A DNA stretch of 45,416 nt. It comes from Candidatus Gagatemarchaeum stordalenia (GTDB taxonomy: Archaea; Thermoproteota; Nitrososphaeria; Nitrososphaerales; Gagatemarchaeaceae). Position 1 is the stretch's first letter, and each line of letters begins with the position of its first letter. Location of the stretch: positions 1 to 45,416 of the forward strand of contig PLUF01000041.1 of the NCBI GenBank assembly GCA_003164815.1. The letters run 5' to 3'. Of the stretch, positions 17,003-24,796 are shown piece after piece. The translations under genes and the position numbers were made by a program. A model generated the notes under the pieces. That model was not told the DNA's origin. It did no database searches and saw nothing but the letters and a program-made list of their open reading frames with translations.

Positions 17003-17368
17003 ATGCTCAGGGACGAGATGCGCGACGAGCTGCTGAGAGCTGCGCTCGGGCGCGAGACCGTGACCTACGGCCACCTCATGAAGAAGTTCGGGCTCCCGCG
17101 CGGCGACACCGGGGAGACGGTGGTGGGCGTCCTGGGAGAGATAGACGGGGCCGAGTCCCGTGAGGGCGCGCCGGGTTTCGCCGCCATCGTGGTGCGCAAG
17201 GACACGGGCTATCCCGGAGGGGGCTTCTTCTGCTGGGAGGATATTCCCGAGGGCCTGAGGAGGCCGAAGGACAGAGGGCACGACCCGAAGCTCTCCCAGG
17301 CCGAGAGGGAGTACGTGAGGGCTCAGCAGGAAAGAATCTGGGCCTATTACAGCGAACACAGGAGATAG
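17003..17368 (+). CDS. Unknown 121-residue protein
   Basis: I do not recognise a named family. The N-terminal half is a predicted wing-like helical segment (DEMRDELLRAALGRETVTYG, HLMKKFGLPRGD), followed by a Gly-rich strand region (VVRKDTGYPGGGFFCWEDI) and a charged helical tail. It resembles small cytosolic proteins encoded near restriction or toxin-antitoxin loci, but none of those is nearby. A TATA-like CGTTTTAGAC (16971-16980) is centred 27 bp upstream of the ATG, so it is expressed from its own leaderless promoter, divergent from the DUF45 gene. Confidence 0.6.
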   Translation: MLRDEMRDELLRAALGRETVTYGHLMKKFGLPRGDTGETVVGVLGEIDGAESREGAPGFAAIVVRKDTGYPGGGFFCWEDIPEGLRRPKDRGHDPKLSQAEREYVRAQQERIWAYYSEHRR

Positions 17369-17378
17369 GTCCGGCCCT

Positions 17379-17756
17379 CTAGGGGAGGATGCGCGGAAGG
17401 TTCCTCTCGAGACCGTGCCAGACGCGCCCCACCTGTTCGAGCATCCTCCGATTCTCGTACATTGCTTCCATGTGCGACGTGTACATCCACGTCAGGTGGT
17501 TGATGACCCTCCGGTCGGTCACCGGCAGCACCACCTCCTCTTTCGAGAAGAGCCTCCTGAACCATCCCCGACATCTGTAGCAGTAATAGTAGTCCCATTC
17601 GGAGCTCATGTAGAGCATCTCCGCCGTCTTGCTTACGGTGACCTGGGAACACCTGAAGCACTTCGAGTCCGCGTAGACGCCAAAGGATCCGAGAGGCTGG
17701 GAACCGCTGCCGCTGCCCTCGTCACGACCGCCGCTCCAGTCATCCGCCGAGTCCAA
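17379..17756 (-). CDS. Zinc-ribbon protein of unknown function
   Basis: A protein of about 125 residues with a Gly/Ser-rich, probably disordered N-terminus, then two CxxC pairs (CFRC and CYRC, about 26 residues apart) separated by an aromatic stretch with WDYYYCYRCRGWFRR. The C-terminal half is helical and basic (INHLTWMYTSHMEAMYENRR). Family not recognised; nucleic-acid or protein binding would be a guess from the zinc ribbon. It converges on the preceding gene with a 10-bp gap. The exact start is uncertain. Confidence 0.5.
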   Translation of the reverse strand: MDSADDWSGGRDEGSGSGSQPLGSFGVYADSKCFRCSQVTVSKTAEMLYMSSEWDYYYCYRCRGWFRRLFSKEEVVLPVTDRRVINHLTWMYTSHMEAMYENRRMLEQVGRVWHGLERNLPRILP

Positions 17757-17865
17757 CGCACCTCTCTGTGGCGATGAGGGGGCGGGCTCTATTTGAATCT
17801 GTTACCAAATATTCCCCAAATCAGTCCGTAGACGAACATCGCATAACGATTTATGTCCCCAACTT

Positions 17866-18333
17866 ATGGCCAAGGCTAACTTGGCCAAGAGCAGAGACAA
17901 CGCGTCGCAGGCCGCCGTCGACATCGAGAAGATTCACAGGGCTCTGACATCGATAGGCGTCGACCAGGACGCTGCCGAGAGGCTCACGGCGAGCAAGACG
18001 CTGGAGAGGGTGGTTGTCCCAATCTATTGGAAGGAGGGGCTTGAGTCGAGGATTAATTCTCTCTGGTTGATCAAGCTCCCAGAGTTCCTCAAGAGCTTTG
18101 CAAAAGAGTTCCCCGACGGACAGGTCAGATGGGACCCTGACTACGAAAGCGACGACCCTGCCGATGACGTCGCGGTGCTGGTCCGCTTCAACGTACAGGA
18201 AGACGACCAGGGAAACCACTGGCATCCGAAGCCGACCCTGCTGGAGGACGAGGCCTACCAGAGGATGATAGAGAGGTCGTCGTTCAAGGGTATCAAGGCC
18301 GTCCACGCTCACCAAGTGGTCCACGGCAAGTAG
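17866..18333 (+). CDS. Unknown 155-residue soluble protein
   Basis: No family recognised. It has a Lys-rich helical start (AKANLAKSRDNASQAA), no membrane helix, and an acidic central region (DPDYESDDPADDVAVLVRF). It ends with HAHQVVHGK. A TATA-like CGATTTATG (about 17848-17856) lies only about 14 bp before the ATG at 17866 but 29 bp before an in-frame TTG at 17881, so the true start may be the TTG. It stands alone on its strand. Confidence 0.55.
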   Translation: MAKANLAKSRDNASQAAVDIEKIHRALTSIGVDQDAAERLTASKTLERVVVPIYWKEGLESRINSLWLIKLPEFLKSFAKEFPDGQVRWDPDYESDDPADDVAVLVRFNVQEDDQGNHWHPKPTLLEDEAYQRMIERSSFKGIKAVHAHQVVHGK

Positions 18334-18338
18334 CCGCC

Positions 18339-18617
18339 TCAGTGCTTCTGGACAGAGCGTCGGATAGCTAGCGCCCTCACCCTGTAGGAGGCCGCGGCTC
18401 CGAACCCGACCAGCGCGATGACGATGGCGAGGACAATGAACACGGAGACGTACTGCTGCCAAATCGAAAGCCACGCGTGCGGGGTGATATCGAACGGCAG
18501 GGAGAGCACGACCGAGAGCGGGGAGACCAGGATTACGAGCGCCATCGTGAGGACCTCAAGAGCGCGGGAGGTCCGCTCGAGGCTAGAAGCCAGCCTGGCG
18601 TCCTGGGTCGGTTCCAA
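18339..18617 (-). CDS. Small two-helix membrane protein
   Basis: A 92-residue protein with a soluble, charged N-terminus (TQDARLASSLERTSRALEV), helix 1 (TMALVILVSPLSVVLSL), a short exposed loop containing DITPHAW, helix 2 (VFIVLAIVIALVGFGAAASY) and a basic tail (RVRALAIRRSVQKH), predicting both ends in the cytoplasm. Function not recognised. The roughly 100 bp upstream, before the next gene, hold nothing identifiable. Confidence 0.5.
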   Translation of the reverse strand: MEPTQDARLASSLERTSRALEVLTMALVILVSPLSVVLSLPFDITPHAWLSIWQQYVSVFIVLAIVIALVGFGAAASYRVRALAIRRSVQKH

Positions 18618-18719
18618 TCCGCGTCCACTGCGAGAGGCTTGTAGTTAATCCTAGCTGAACCAGGCGAGGGGTCCGGAGTCTGGAGGGTCGCTCCGATTCA
18701 GGTGCACGGTCGGTCTCGG

Positions 18720-19514
18720 TCACAGAACTGAGCGCTGAACCGGCGACTCGTCTTCCGTGAGGACTTTAAGTCGGGTCCCAGGGAAGGCAGAGGAGATGTG
18801 ATGTGAGAGGTCGGAGATCAGGTCCTGGCTCCTCGTCCTGCAGTCAGCTAGGAACTGGTCTCGTTCCGGGCCGTCCGTCATCAGCTCGGCGTTCCTTGCG
18901 CTGACCTCGTCGAACGACTCTCCCGGCCTTGCGTGAAGGGACTCGGGAGTCATGCCTATCGCTAGTGTGAGACCGGGCTCCCTCTGGCTGTGAACGGGTC
19001 TGTACAGCAGAGCGACGTCTAGGAAGAAGAAGTCGTTCTTCCCGAAGACGTTGAGGCTGATTTCGCGGACCTTCTCGTTCCGCGATCTGATGTACTCTTC
19101 AGCCTTCTCCCTTATCGCCGAGAAGTCGGCCGGATTCGCGGCGTCTAGCTTGTAGATCGCGTTCCCGTCGACCTCCGCCGAAGCGACATGAACGTTACCT
19201 ATCGATTTGAAGAAACCAACCGCTCTCTCCACGAAGTCCCCCGGGCTGAGGGGTTCCAGGACCGGATGGATCAGGCGCAGCAACCTGTCGCTGGTATCGT
19301 CCCTCCCTTTCCGCGGCTGAGCTTGCAGGAGCCGCTCAGCCTCTGATGCCTCTGGGCTCGTGGTGACCTGGGAGTAGCCGTTCAGAAACGCTGAATATGG
19401 GAAGCTCATCCCTCCGACAACGGGCAGGTAAGAAACGTTGTAGCCCCAAGGCGGGATGGAATCGGCCGGGGCCACCGTAGAGCAGTGTGCCGACGCGTTA
19501 CAAGCCGCGGTCAT
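18720..19514 (-). CDS. Unknown 264-residue protein
   Basis: No family recognised. There is no clear signal peptide or membrane segment. The N-terminus carries two cysteines and Pro/Gly/Tyr-rich sequence. The central and C-terminal parts are amphipathic (FVERAVGFFKSIGNVHVASA, REKAEEYIRSRNEKVREISL) and end in HHISSAFPGTRLKVLTEDE. A TATA-like TTTTTAATAG on the minus strand (about 19538-19547) is centred 28 bp upstream of the ATG at 19514, which supports both the start and genuine transcription. Confidence 0.5.
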   Translation of the reverse strand: MTAACNASAHCSTVAPADSIPPWGYNVSYLPVVGGMSFPYSAFLNGYSQVTTSPEASEAERLLQAQPRKGRDDTSDRLLRLIHPVLEPLSPGDFVERAVGFFKSIGNVHVASAEVDGNAIYKLDAANPADFSAIREKAEEYIRSRNEKVREISLNVFGKNDFFFLDVALLYRPVHSQREPGLTLAIGMTPESLHARPGESFDEVSARNAELMTDGPERDQFLADCRTRSQDLISDLSHHISSAFPGTRLKVLTEDESPVQRSVL

Positions 19515-19571
19515 GTGAGAGAGCGATTGTGCTTCGCTATTAAAAATGGTTGATTGGAGCGGTTCTCGGCT

Positions 19572-20582
19572 TCAGTACTTCCGCGATGAGAGGTACTCGG
19601 AGAGCTCCAAGAGCTTCCCTCGGGTCGTTCCGACCTTGGCCGTCTCGAGGAGCCTGCGGGCGCTCTCCGCGTATGAGGCCGCTACGCCTTGGGCGTACTC
19701 CACGGACCTGTACTGCGAAAGGAGGCTCCGCACCTTCGCCACCTCAGAATCGGCGAACCCGTTCTTCTTCCCCAAGAGCTCCCTCAGGAAACGTCGGTCT
19801 TCCCCCGAGGATAGCTCAAGCGCGTGGATTAGGACTATGTTCTTCTTGCCGCCCCGGATGTCTGCGAAGATGGGCTTGCCCAGCGTGCCTTCGTCCCCGA
19901 CGATATCCAGGATGTCATCGTGGACCTGGTAGGCCATCCCCAGCCACTCCCCGAAGCCGTAGGCTGCCTTCACAGTCGCATCGCCTTCGACCCCTCCCCC
20001 GACTATCGCGCCGCTCGCCGAAGAGGCCGCGACCAGGGCCCCCGTCTTCATCTTGATCATGTACTCGTAGTCGCCCTGGCTCACCGAGTCCTTCTCGGCC
20101 ATCTCAAGGTCGAGGAACTCACCGAGGACCGCCGACCCGAACGACTCGCCAAGCAGGTCGAAGAGCACCCTGAGCGTCTCCCCGCCGGACTTGCGGGAGC
20201 CGTACTTGGCGACCTCGCGAGGGACCTGGGCGAGCAGCGTGTTCGATGCCAGTATCGCGAACCGAAGACCGTGCTTCTCCACTATCGACTTCTCGCCTCG
20301 CCGGGACTGGGACTCGTCGAGGATGTCGTCCTCCACGAGCGCGGCCGCGTGCGCCAGCTCGTAGGCGACCGCGACGGGCACGGCCTCTTCGTACCCACCG
20401 GAGATGGCTTCGCACCAGAGAAGGGCAAGTACGGCCCTGACGCGTTTGCCTCCGTCAAGCGCCCCTTTCACAGCCAGCTCGAGGGTCGAACCTCCGGTCC
20501 CGAAGAGTTCCGAGACCCGCGAGTCTATGACGGCGACGTACTTGTCGAGCCAGGGAGGTGTGGAGGACGAGGAGGTTGGCAC
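19572..20582 (-). CDS. idsA: Polyprenyl (geranylgeranyl-type) diphosphate synthase
   Basis: Condenses isopentenyl diphosphate with an allylic diphosphate to give C15-C25 chains for archaeal lipids; 336 residues. The first Asp-rich motif is VEDDILDESQSRRG (about residues 80-93) and the second is YQVHDDILDIVGDEG. The lysine/arginine at GGKRVRAVLALL and the KTGAL segment are also typical. Start is GTG at 20582 with a TATA-like CTATTTACC about 32 bp upstream. It is separate from the neighbouring E1 operon. Chain length cannot be assigned reliably. Confidence 0.9.
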   Translation of the reverse strand: MPTSSSSTPPWLDKYVAVIDSRVSELFGTGGSTLELAVKGALDGGKRVRAVLALLWCEAISGGYEEAVPVAVAYELAHAAALVEDDILDESQSRRGEKSIVEKHGLRFAILASNTLLAQVPREVAKYGSRKSGGETLRVLFDLLGESFGSAVLGEFLDLEMAEKDSVSQGDYEYMIKMKTGALVAASSASGAIVGGGVEGDATVKAAYGFGEWLGMAYQVHDDILDIVGDEGTLGKPIFADIRGGKKNIVLIHALELSSGEDRRFLRELLGKKNGFADSEVAKVRSLLSQYRSVEYAQGVAASYAESARRLLETAKVGTTRGKLLELSEYLSSRKY

Positions 20583-20642
20583 GCTGGTGCCGGTCGCTCC
20601 CTGCGTGTGGTAAATAGTTTCGGTTTCGCCCGGCGTCCCTTG

Positions 20643-21614
20643 TCAGTGCTCGATGACTTTGTGGATGGCCTTCAGGATCCGAGGCACGGTCGGCATGTAG
20701 AGGTTCTCGTGGACATACGGGAACGGGATCCCGAAGCCACCGACCCGGACGACGGGCGCCTTCAGGTAGTCGAGCGCCTCCTCGGCGAGGAGGGCGGAGA
20801 TCTCGGCCCCGTAGCCCATGATCTTAGGGGCTTCGTAGACGATGACCGCCCTCCCGGTCTTCTTGGCGGACCCGAGGACGGCCTCCACGTCCAGTGGGAC
20901 GAGAGTCCTCAGGTCGACCACCTCGACGTCCACCCCCTCCTCGGCGGCCTTCGACGCCGCTTCCAGGACCGTCGGAACGAGGGACCCGTAGGTGAAAATC
21001 GAAACGTCCGCTCCGGCCCTGGAGACCTGGGCCTTCCCGATCGGCACCGTGTACTCCCCGTCCGGTACCTCGGCGCGGAAAGACCGGTAGAGCCTCTTCG
21101 GCTCGAGGAAGATGACGGGATCCTCGTCCCTCATAGCGGAGACCAGGAGCCCCTTGGCGTCGTACGGATTGGAAGGCACCACGACCTTAAGGCCTGAGAC
21201 GTGGGCGAAGAACGACTCTGCGCTCTGGGAGTGATATGGGCCGCCCTTAATCCCGCCGCCGTAAGGGGCCCTGACGACGACGGGCGCCGTGTACTCGCCG
21301 CCCGACCTGTACCTCATCTTCGAGAGCTCCGAGACTATCTGATCGAAGGCGGGGTAGACGAAGTCGAGAAACTCTATCTCAGCGACGGGCCTCATCCCGT
21401 ATAGAGCCAGCCCAATCGAGACGCCTATCACCCCGCTCTCGTTGAGCGGCGTGTCCATCACCCTCGACGGCCCGAACTCTGAGTGGAGGCCTTCGGTGGC
21501 GCGGAAGACGCCGCCGTTCTTTCCGACGTCCTCCCCAAGTATCACGACCTGCTGGTTCCTCTCCATCTCGTCCCTCAGGGCAGAGTTTATCGCCTGTACG
21601 ATTGTCATCTGCAT
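20643..21614 (-). CDS. 2-oxoacid dehydrogenase E1 beta subunit
   Basis: The beta half of thiamine-diphosphate E1 (pyruvate, acetoin or branched-chain type); about 323 residues. Seen: VVILGEDVGKNGGVFRAT (beta-subunit N-terminal block), VIGVSIGLALYGMRPVAEI, the potassium/interface block YRSGGEYTAPVVVRAPYGGG and the Rossmann-like C-terminal domain (VEVVDLRTLVPLD). The ATG at 21614 starts 1 bp after the alpha-subunit stop, so the pair is translationally coupled; a longer upstream extension is unlikely. No E2, E3 or lipoylation gene is in the window, so the substrate type is open. Confidence 0.9.
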   Translation of the reverse strand: MQMTIVQAINSALRDEMERNQQVVILGEDVGKNGGVFRATEGLHSEFGPSRVMDTPLNESGVIGVSIGLALYGMRPVAEIEFLDFVYPAFDQIVSELSKMRYRSGGEYTAPVVVRAPYGGGIKGGPYHSQSAESFFAHVSGLKVVVPSNPYDAKGLLVSAMRDEDPVIFLEPKRLYRSFRAEVPDGEYTVPIGKAQVSRAGADVSIFTYGSLVPTVLEAASKAAEEGVDVEVVDLRTLVPLDVEAVLGSAKKTGRAVIVYEAPKIMGYGAEISALLAEEALDYLKAPVVRVGGFGIPFPYVHENLYMPTVPRILKAIHKVIEH

Positions 21615-21615
21615 G

Positions 21616-22668
21616 CTAGTATCCACCGATCTCTTCTGCGAGCTCGTCGGCCTCTGCGCGGAGGTTCCAGGTCTGCTCCGCGTAGACGTCATCGAACAGG
21701 CTCCTCACGTCCGGATGCGGGAACTTCTCCGCCCGGGCGACCGCCTCCTTCACCTGGTCGTGCATGGACTGCCTGGCGTCTGACTCGTCCTCGTCGGTCC
21801 AGACCCTCCGTTCCCGCAGGTAATCTCCGAACCTCGCGATGGGGTCCTTCGACCTCATCAGCTCGACCTCCCTCGAGTCCCTGTAGCGAGTGGGGTCGTC
21901 CGAGGTCGAGTGGGCTCCCATCCTGTATGTGACGGCCTCTATCAGCGTCGGACCTCCTCCGCTCCTGGCCTTCTCGAGCGCCATCCTCGTCGCGGCGTAG
22001 ACGGCCATGACGTCGTTGCCGTCGACCCTGACTCCTTCGATGTTGTAGGCGGACGCCTTTATCGCGAGCGACTCCGTTGCGGTCTGCTGGGTTACGGGGA
22101 GGGATATGGCGTAGCCGTTGTTCCTGCAGAAGAAGACCGTCGGCGTCTTGAAGACGGCGGCGAAGTTGAGTGCGCTATGGAAGTCGTTGGTGGATGTCCC
22201 GCCGTCGCCGAAGTACGCTATCGTGGCGATGTCGTCGCCCCTAATCTTCGCGGCCAGTGCGGCTCCTACCGCGTGTGGGAGCTGGGTGCAGAGAGGCGAC
22301 GAAGGAATCACGGTGTTTAGCGCGCGGCTTCCATAGTGTGAGGGCATCGACCTTCCCTTGGAGATGTCCTGTGAGCTCGCCATGAGCTGGGCTAGGATTG
22401 TGTCCAGGGCCATACCTCTCGCTATCATGACTCCCGAGGCCCTGTAGTCGGGGAAGATCCAATCACTCGGTCTGAGCGCCAGCGCACTCCCGACCTCGGC
22501 GGCTTCTTCACCTTCGCAGGGGACGTAGAAACCGATCCTCCCCTGCCTCTGAAGGTTCACCGCCTGAGAATCGAAGGTCCGCGTGAGAAGCATGAGCTCG
22601 TAGAAACGTCGCAGCTGAGATATTGGAATCTCTTCTCCTCTCTCCTGATCAACCGCGATGTTGGCCAT
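21616..22668 (-). CDS. 2-oxoacid dehydrogenase E1 alpha subunit
   Basis: Thiamine-diphosphate binding half of E1, about 350 residues. The ThDP motif runs from FGDGGTSTNDFHSALNFA to FFCRNNGYAIS, with the histidine block SMPSHYGSR and an activation-loop-like segment MGAHSTSDDPTRYRD. The N-terminus (ANIAVDQERGEEIPISQLRR) supports ATG 22668. A TATA-like CTTTTACGG (about 22691-22700) is 29 bp upstream. It could serve pyruvate or branched-chain oxoacids. It shares the intergenic region and a 12-bp repeat with the divergent ACT-domain gene. Confidence 0.92.
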   Translation of the reverse strand: MANIAVDQERGEEIPISQLRRFYELMLLTRTFDSQAVNLQRQGRIGFYVPCEGEEAAEVGSALALRPSDWIFPDYRASGVMIARGMALDTILAQLMASSQDISKGRSMPSHYGSRALNTVIPSSPLCTQLPHAVGAALAAKIRGDDIATIAYFGDGGTSTNDFHSALNFAAVFKTPTVFFCRNNGYAISLPVTQQTATESLAIKASAYNIEGVRVDGNDVMAVYAATRMALEKARSGGGPTLIEAVTYRMGAHSTSDDPTRYRDSREVELMRSKDPIARFGDYLRERRVWTDEDESDARQSMHDQVKEAVARAEKFPHPDVRSLFDDVYAEQTWNLRAEADELAEEIGGY

Positions 22669-22701
22669 CAACCTGCTAACACGGCCGGGAGACCGTAAAA
22701 G

Positions 22702-22742
22702 ACTTATGACACAGATAGGATAAATATACCACTTATGACACA
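22702..22742. repeat. 12-bp direct repeat flanking the ACT-gene TATA box
   Basis: The sequence ACTTATGACACA occurs at 22702-22713 and again at 22731-22742, with a 29-bp period. Between them is the plus-strand TATA-like box GGATAAATATACC (about 22718-22730). The left copy lies next to the minus-strand E1 alpha TATA box at about 22691-22700, and the right copy sits at the transcription start region of the ACT-domain gene. Two identical copies about three helical turns apart in an 86-bp divergent promoter look like operator sites. Confidence 0.6.
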
Positions 22743-22754
22743 ATTGCGACGCTT

Positions 22755-23426
22755 TTGCCACATACCACGAGCATCGTCGACAGGATAATCGAGAGCGACG
22801 GGGCGATAAGGAAGGACCTCGGCCGCGGACTGCTGAACATACGCGCCCTGGCGAGGTACATTCAGGGCGAGGCCACGCTGGACGGGGAAGAACTTTCAAT
22901 AGAGGCCGTGATAGGAGCGATCCGACGGTACGACGTCGGGGCGCGGGTCGCCTTGCATGAGAGCACGGGCCAGCTCTTCAAGAAGCTGACCATGAGGAAC
23001 AAGATAGTGGATCTGGCGATTCTCAACGACCCGGAGATAACGGCCGCGCTCGGCAGGTTCGCGTCGATGATCGACTACGGCATGGGTGAGACCTTCAGGC
23101 TCGTCTCAGGCGTGGAGTCGATACGCGTGGTCATCGACGAGAAGAACCTCGACAAGATGAAGAGCATCATCCCGAAGAAGAACATCCCGAAGATCGTTAC
23201 GGGGCTCTCGGAGATAATCGTCTCGATGTCGCAGGTCGCCGACACGACCCCGGGCGTCGTCTCCACCGTCACCACCGAGCTCGCGATGAACGGAATAAAC
23301 ATGGTGGAGTTCATGAGCTGCGTCCCCGAGCTGATCATCGTGGTCGACGAAAGGGATGCCCTCAGGAGCTACGATGCCATCGAGAAACTGAGCAGGAATC
23401 CCGCCGGGGCGCACCCCAAGATTTAA
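22755..23426 (+). CDS. ACT-domain protein with N-terminal HTH-like region
   Basis: A 223-residue protein. The first ~70 residues look like a winged-helix segment (SDGAIRKDLGRGLLNIRALA, EAVIGAIRRYD). Residues ~110-220 contain two ACT-like beta-alpha-beta units (VESIRVVIDEKNLDKM and ADTTPGVVSTVTTELAMNGI), the fold used to sense amino acids. Proteins of this layout are found in TACK archaea and are unnamed as far as I know. The TTG start at 22755 is 30 bp from the TATA-like box at 22721-22728. Divergence from E1 suggests it may regulate 2-oxoacid or branched-chain metabolism; this is inference. Confidence 0.7.
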   Translation: MPHTTSIVDRIIESDGAIRKDLGRGLLNIRALARYIQGEATLDGEELSIEAVIGAIRRYDVGARVALHESTGQLFKKLTMRNKIVDLAILNDPEITAALGRFASMIDYGMGETFRLVSGVESIRVVIDEKNLDKMKSIIPKKNIPKIVTGLSEIIVSMSQVADTTPGVVSTVTTELAMNGINMVEFMSCVPELIIVVDERDALRSYDAIEKLSRNPAGAHPKI

Positions 23427-23459
23427 CACGGAGCGAAGAGCATCGGCGGACGGCGAAGC

Positions 23460-23717
23460 ATGAGCAGGTCTCCTACTTTGTTTGACAACATCCGGAACGT
23501 GCTGTTGATTGTCCTTGTCTTCTTCGTGGCGATTCTCTTCTCTGGGTTCATCCTAGGCCCGATAATCACTCTCCTGTTCTTCCTCTTCCAATACTACTAC
23601 AGGAAGTCGAAGGCTCTTGAGAAGCAGTTGGCCAACATGACCAGCGGGAGGACCGTGACGGAGATGGATGCCCCGTCCCCCTCTGCTGTTCCTCCGCCCC
23701 CCTCGACGGACGCCTGA
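23460..23717 (+). CDS. Small single-hairpin membrane protein
   Basis: An 85-residue protein. It has a long hydrophobic stretch (NVLLIVLVFFVAILFSGFIL and IITLLFFLFQYYY) that would form one hairpin or two helices, then a basic juxtamembrane segment (RKSKALEKQ), and a proline-rich C-terminus (APSPSAVPPPPSTDA) probably in the cytoplasm. Function unknown. The start is the ATG at 23460 (SRSPTLFDNIRN). It follows the ACT gene after 33 bp and may be co-transcribed. Confidence 0.55.
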   Translation: MSRSPTLFDNIRNVLLIVLVFFVAILFSGFILGPIITLLFFLFQYYYRKSKALEKQLANMTSGRTVTEMDAPSPSAVPPPPSTDA

Positions 23718-23725
23718 CACCCAGG

Positions 23726-24178
23726 TCATGCCGGCCTGAGGTCAAGGGTCATTACGAGAGCGTCCTCACCGTCCGGGTAGTACCTCCTGATGCGCCCTTG
23801 TTCTCTGAATGAGAACTGATGGTAGAGGGCTATGGCCGCCGAATTGGTCACCCGCACCTGTAGGGAGATCCTCTTGGTCTCTCCTCGGAGGTAACCGAGG
23901 ACCGCCGTCATGAGCAACCGGCCTATCCCGCGTCTCCTGTGGGTCGCGGAGACCGCCAAGGAGAATATGAGACCGTACCTACCCGAAGACGCGGCGTAAC
24001 CGAGGACGCTTGAATCATCTTCCGCCACCAGGAATCCCTGGGGTTCCGACACTAAGAGTTGAGAGAATATCTCTCGGTCGTACGGGTCAGGGAAGGTCTG
24101 TTCCTCGATCATCAGGACATCGTCCAGGTCTCCTTCCCTGCACCTCCTGATTCGGTACAACGGCTCGGATTCCAGCAA
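23726..24178 (-). CDS. GNAT acetyltransferase, RimI/Naa10-like
   Basis: Acetyl-CoA dependent N-acetyltransferase of about 150 residues. It has strand beta-4/motif A (IFSLAVSATHRRRGIGRLLM, containing the RxxGxG/A pyrophosphate loop) and the motif B region (RVTNSAAIALYHQFSFREQG), ending in RRYYPDGEDALVM, which matches RimI/archaeal Ard1 enzymes that acetylate protein N-termini. TTG start. Convergent with the small membrane protein gene. Confidence 0.85.
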   Translation of the reverse strand: MLESEPLYRIRRCREGDLDDVLMIEEQTFPDPYDREIFSQLLVSEPQGFLVAEDDSSVLGYAASSGRYGLIFSLAVSATHRRRGIGRLLMTAVLGYLRGETKRISLQVRVTNSAAIALYHQFSFREQGRIRRYYPDGEDALVMTLDLRPA

Positions 24179-24269
24179 CGTATCGCCGACGTAGCGACCA
24201 GATTGCCTGACATTAATGCTCTGGCCGCGCCGTTTGATTGGTCACTGCTACAGGGCGAGAGACAGGCCG

Positions 24270-24743
24270 CTATGGGGTCTTGGCAAACTCTGCGACGACA
24301 GCTCCGAGCAGCCTCGTCAGGTCGTCCCTCTTGATACGCACGCTCTTCGTCAGTAGGCCGATGTTGAAGTTGACGTACTCGTTCTCGAGGACGGACGAAT
24401 CGAGGTAGGTCGGGAGGCCAAAGAGGTCCCCGAACGGGTGGACGGAGCCCGGCTCGCACCGCGTGGTAGAGAGAACCTCCTCCCTGGTTGCGAAGTGCAG
24501 CCTCTTCATCCCCGAGATCTCCTGTAGCTTCTTGATGTCGGCCTTGCGGTCGGCGGCTAGGTCGGCCAGCAGGTAGCGTCCGTCATCCGACTTTAGGACG
24601 AGGGCCTTCACCCCGGATTTGAGCTCGACCCCGCGGACCCGCGAGGCCTCCTCTGAGGTGTAGACCGCCTCGTGCTCGTAGAGCTGGTGCTCGACCCCCT
24701 CCTTCCTGAAGAGGTCCAGCAGCTTGCTCATCTCTTCTTCCAT
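24270..24743 (-). CDS. YbaK/EbsC-type aminoacyl-tRNA deacylase
   Basis: A 157-residue protein of the YbaK/ProX editing family, which removes wrongly attached amino acids from tRNA. It shows the N-terminal LFRKEGVEHQLYEHEAVYTS region, the conserved lysine strand GVKALVLKSDDGRYLL, RKADIKKLQE and a C-terminal GSVHPFGDLFGLPTYLD block with the family's GxVxPfG pattern. Which tRNA it edits is unknown. It follows the 2-hydroxyacid dehydrogenase gene on the same strand with a 53-bp gap. Confidence 0.85.
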   Translation of the reverse strand: MEEEMSKLLDLFRKEGVEHQLYEHEAVYTSEEASRVRGVELKSGVKALVLKSDDGRYLLADLAADRKADIKKLQEISGMKRLHFATREEVLSTTRCEPGSVHPFGDLFGLPTYLDSSVLENEYVNFNIGLLTKSVRIKRDDLTRLLGAVVAEFAKTP

Positions 24744-24796
24744 CGCGGCTCACCGGCGGCGCTCTGGCGGGCTAGTGGCCCGAGGTGGGACGGAGG

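Noticed and set aside
17003-17368. Toxin-antitoxin or restriction-associated role for the 121-residue protein
   Set aside because: No partner gene of those systems is adjacent and no motif supports it.
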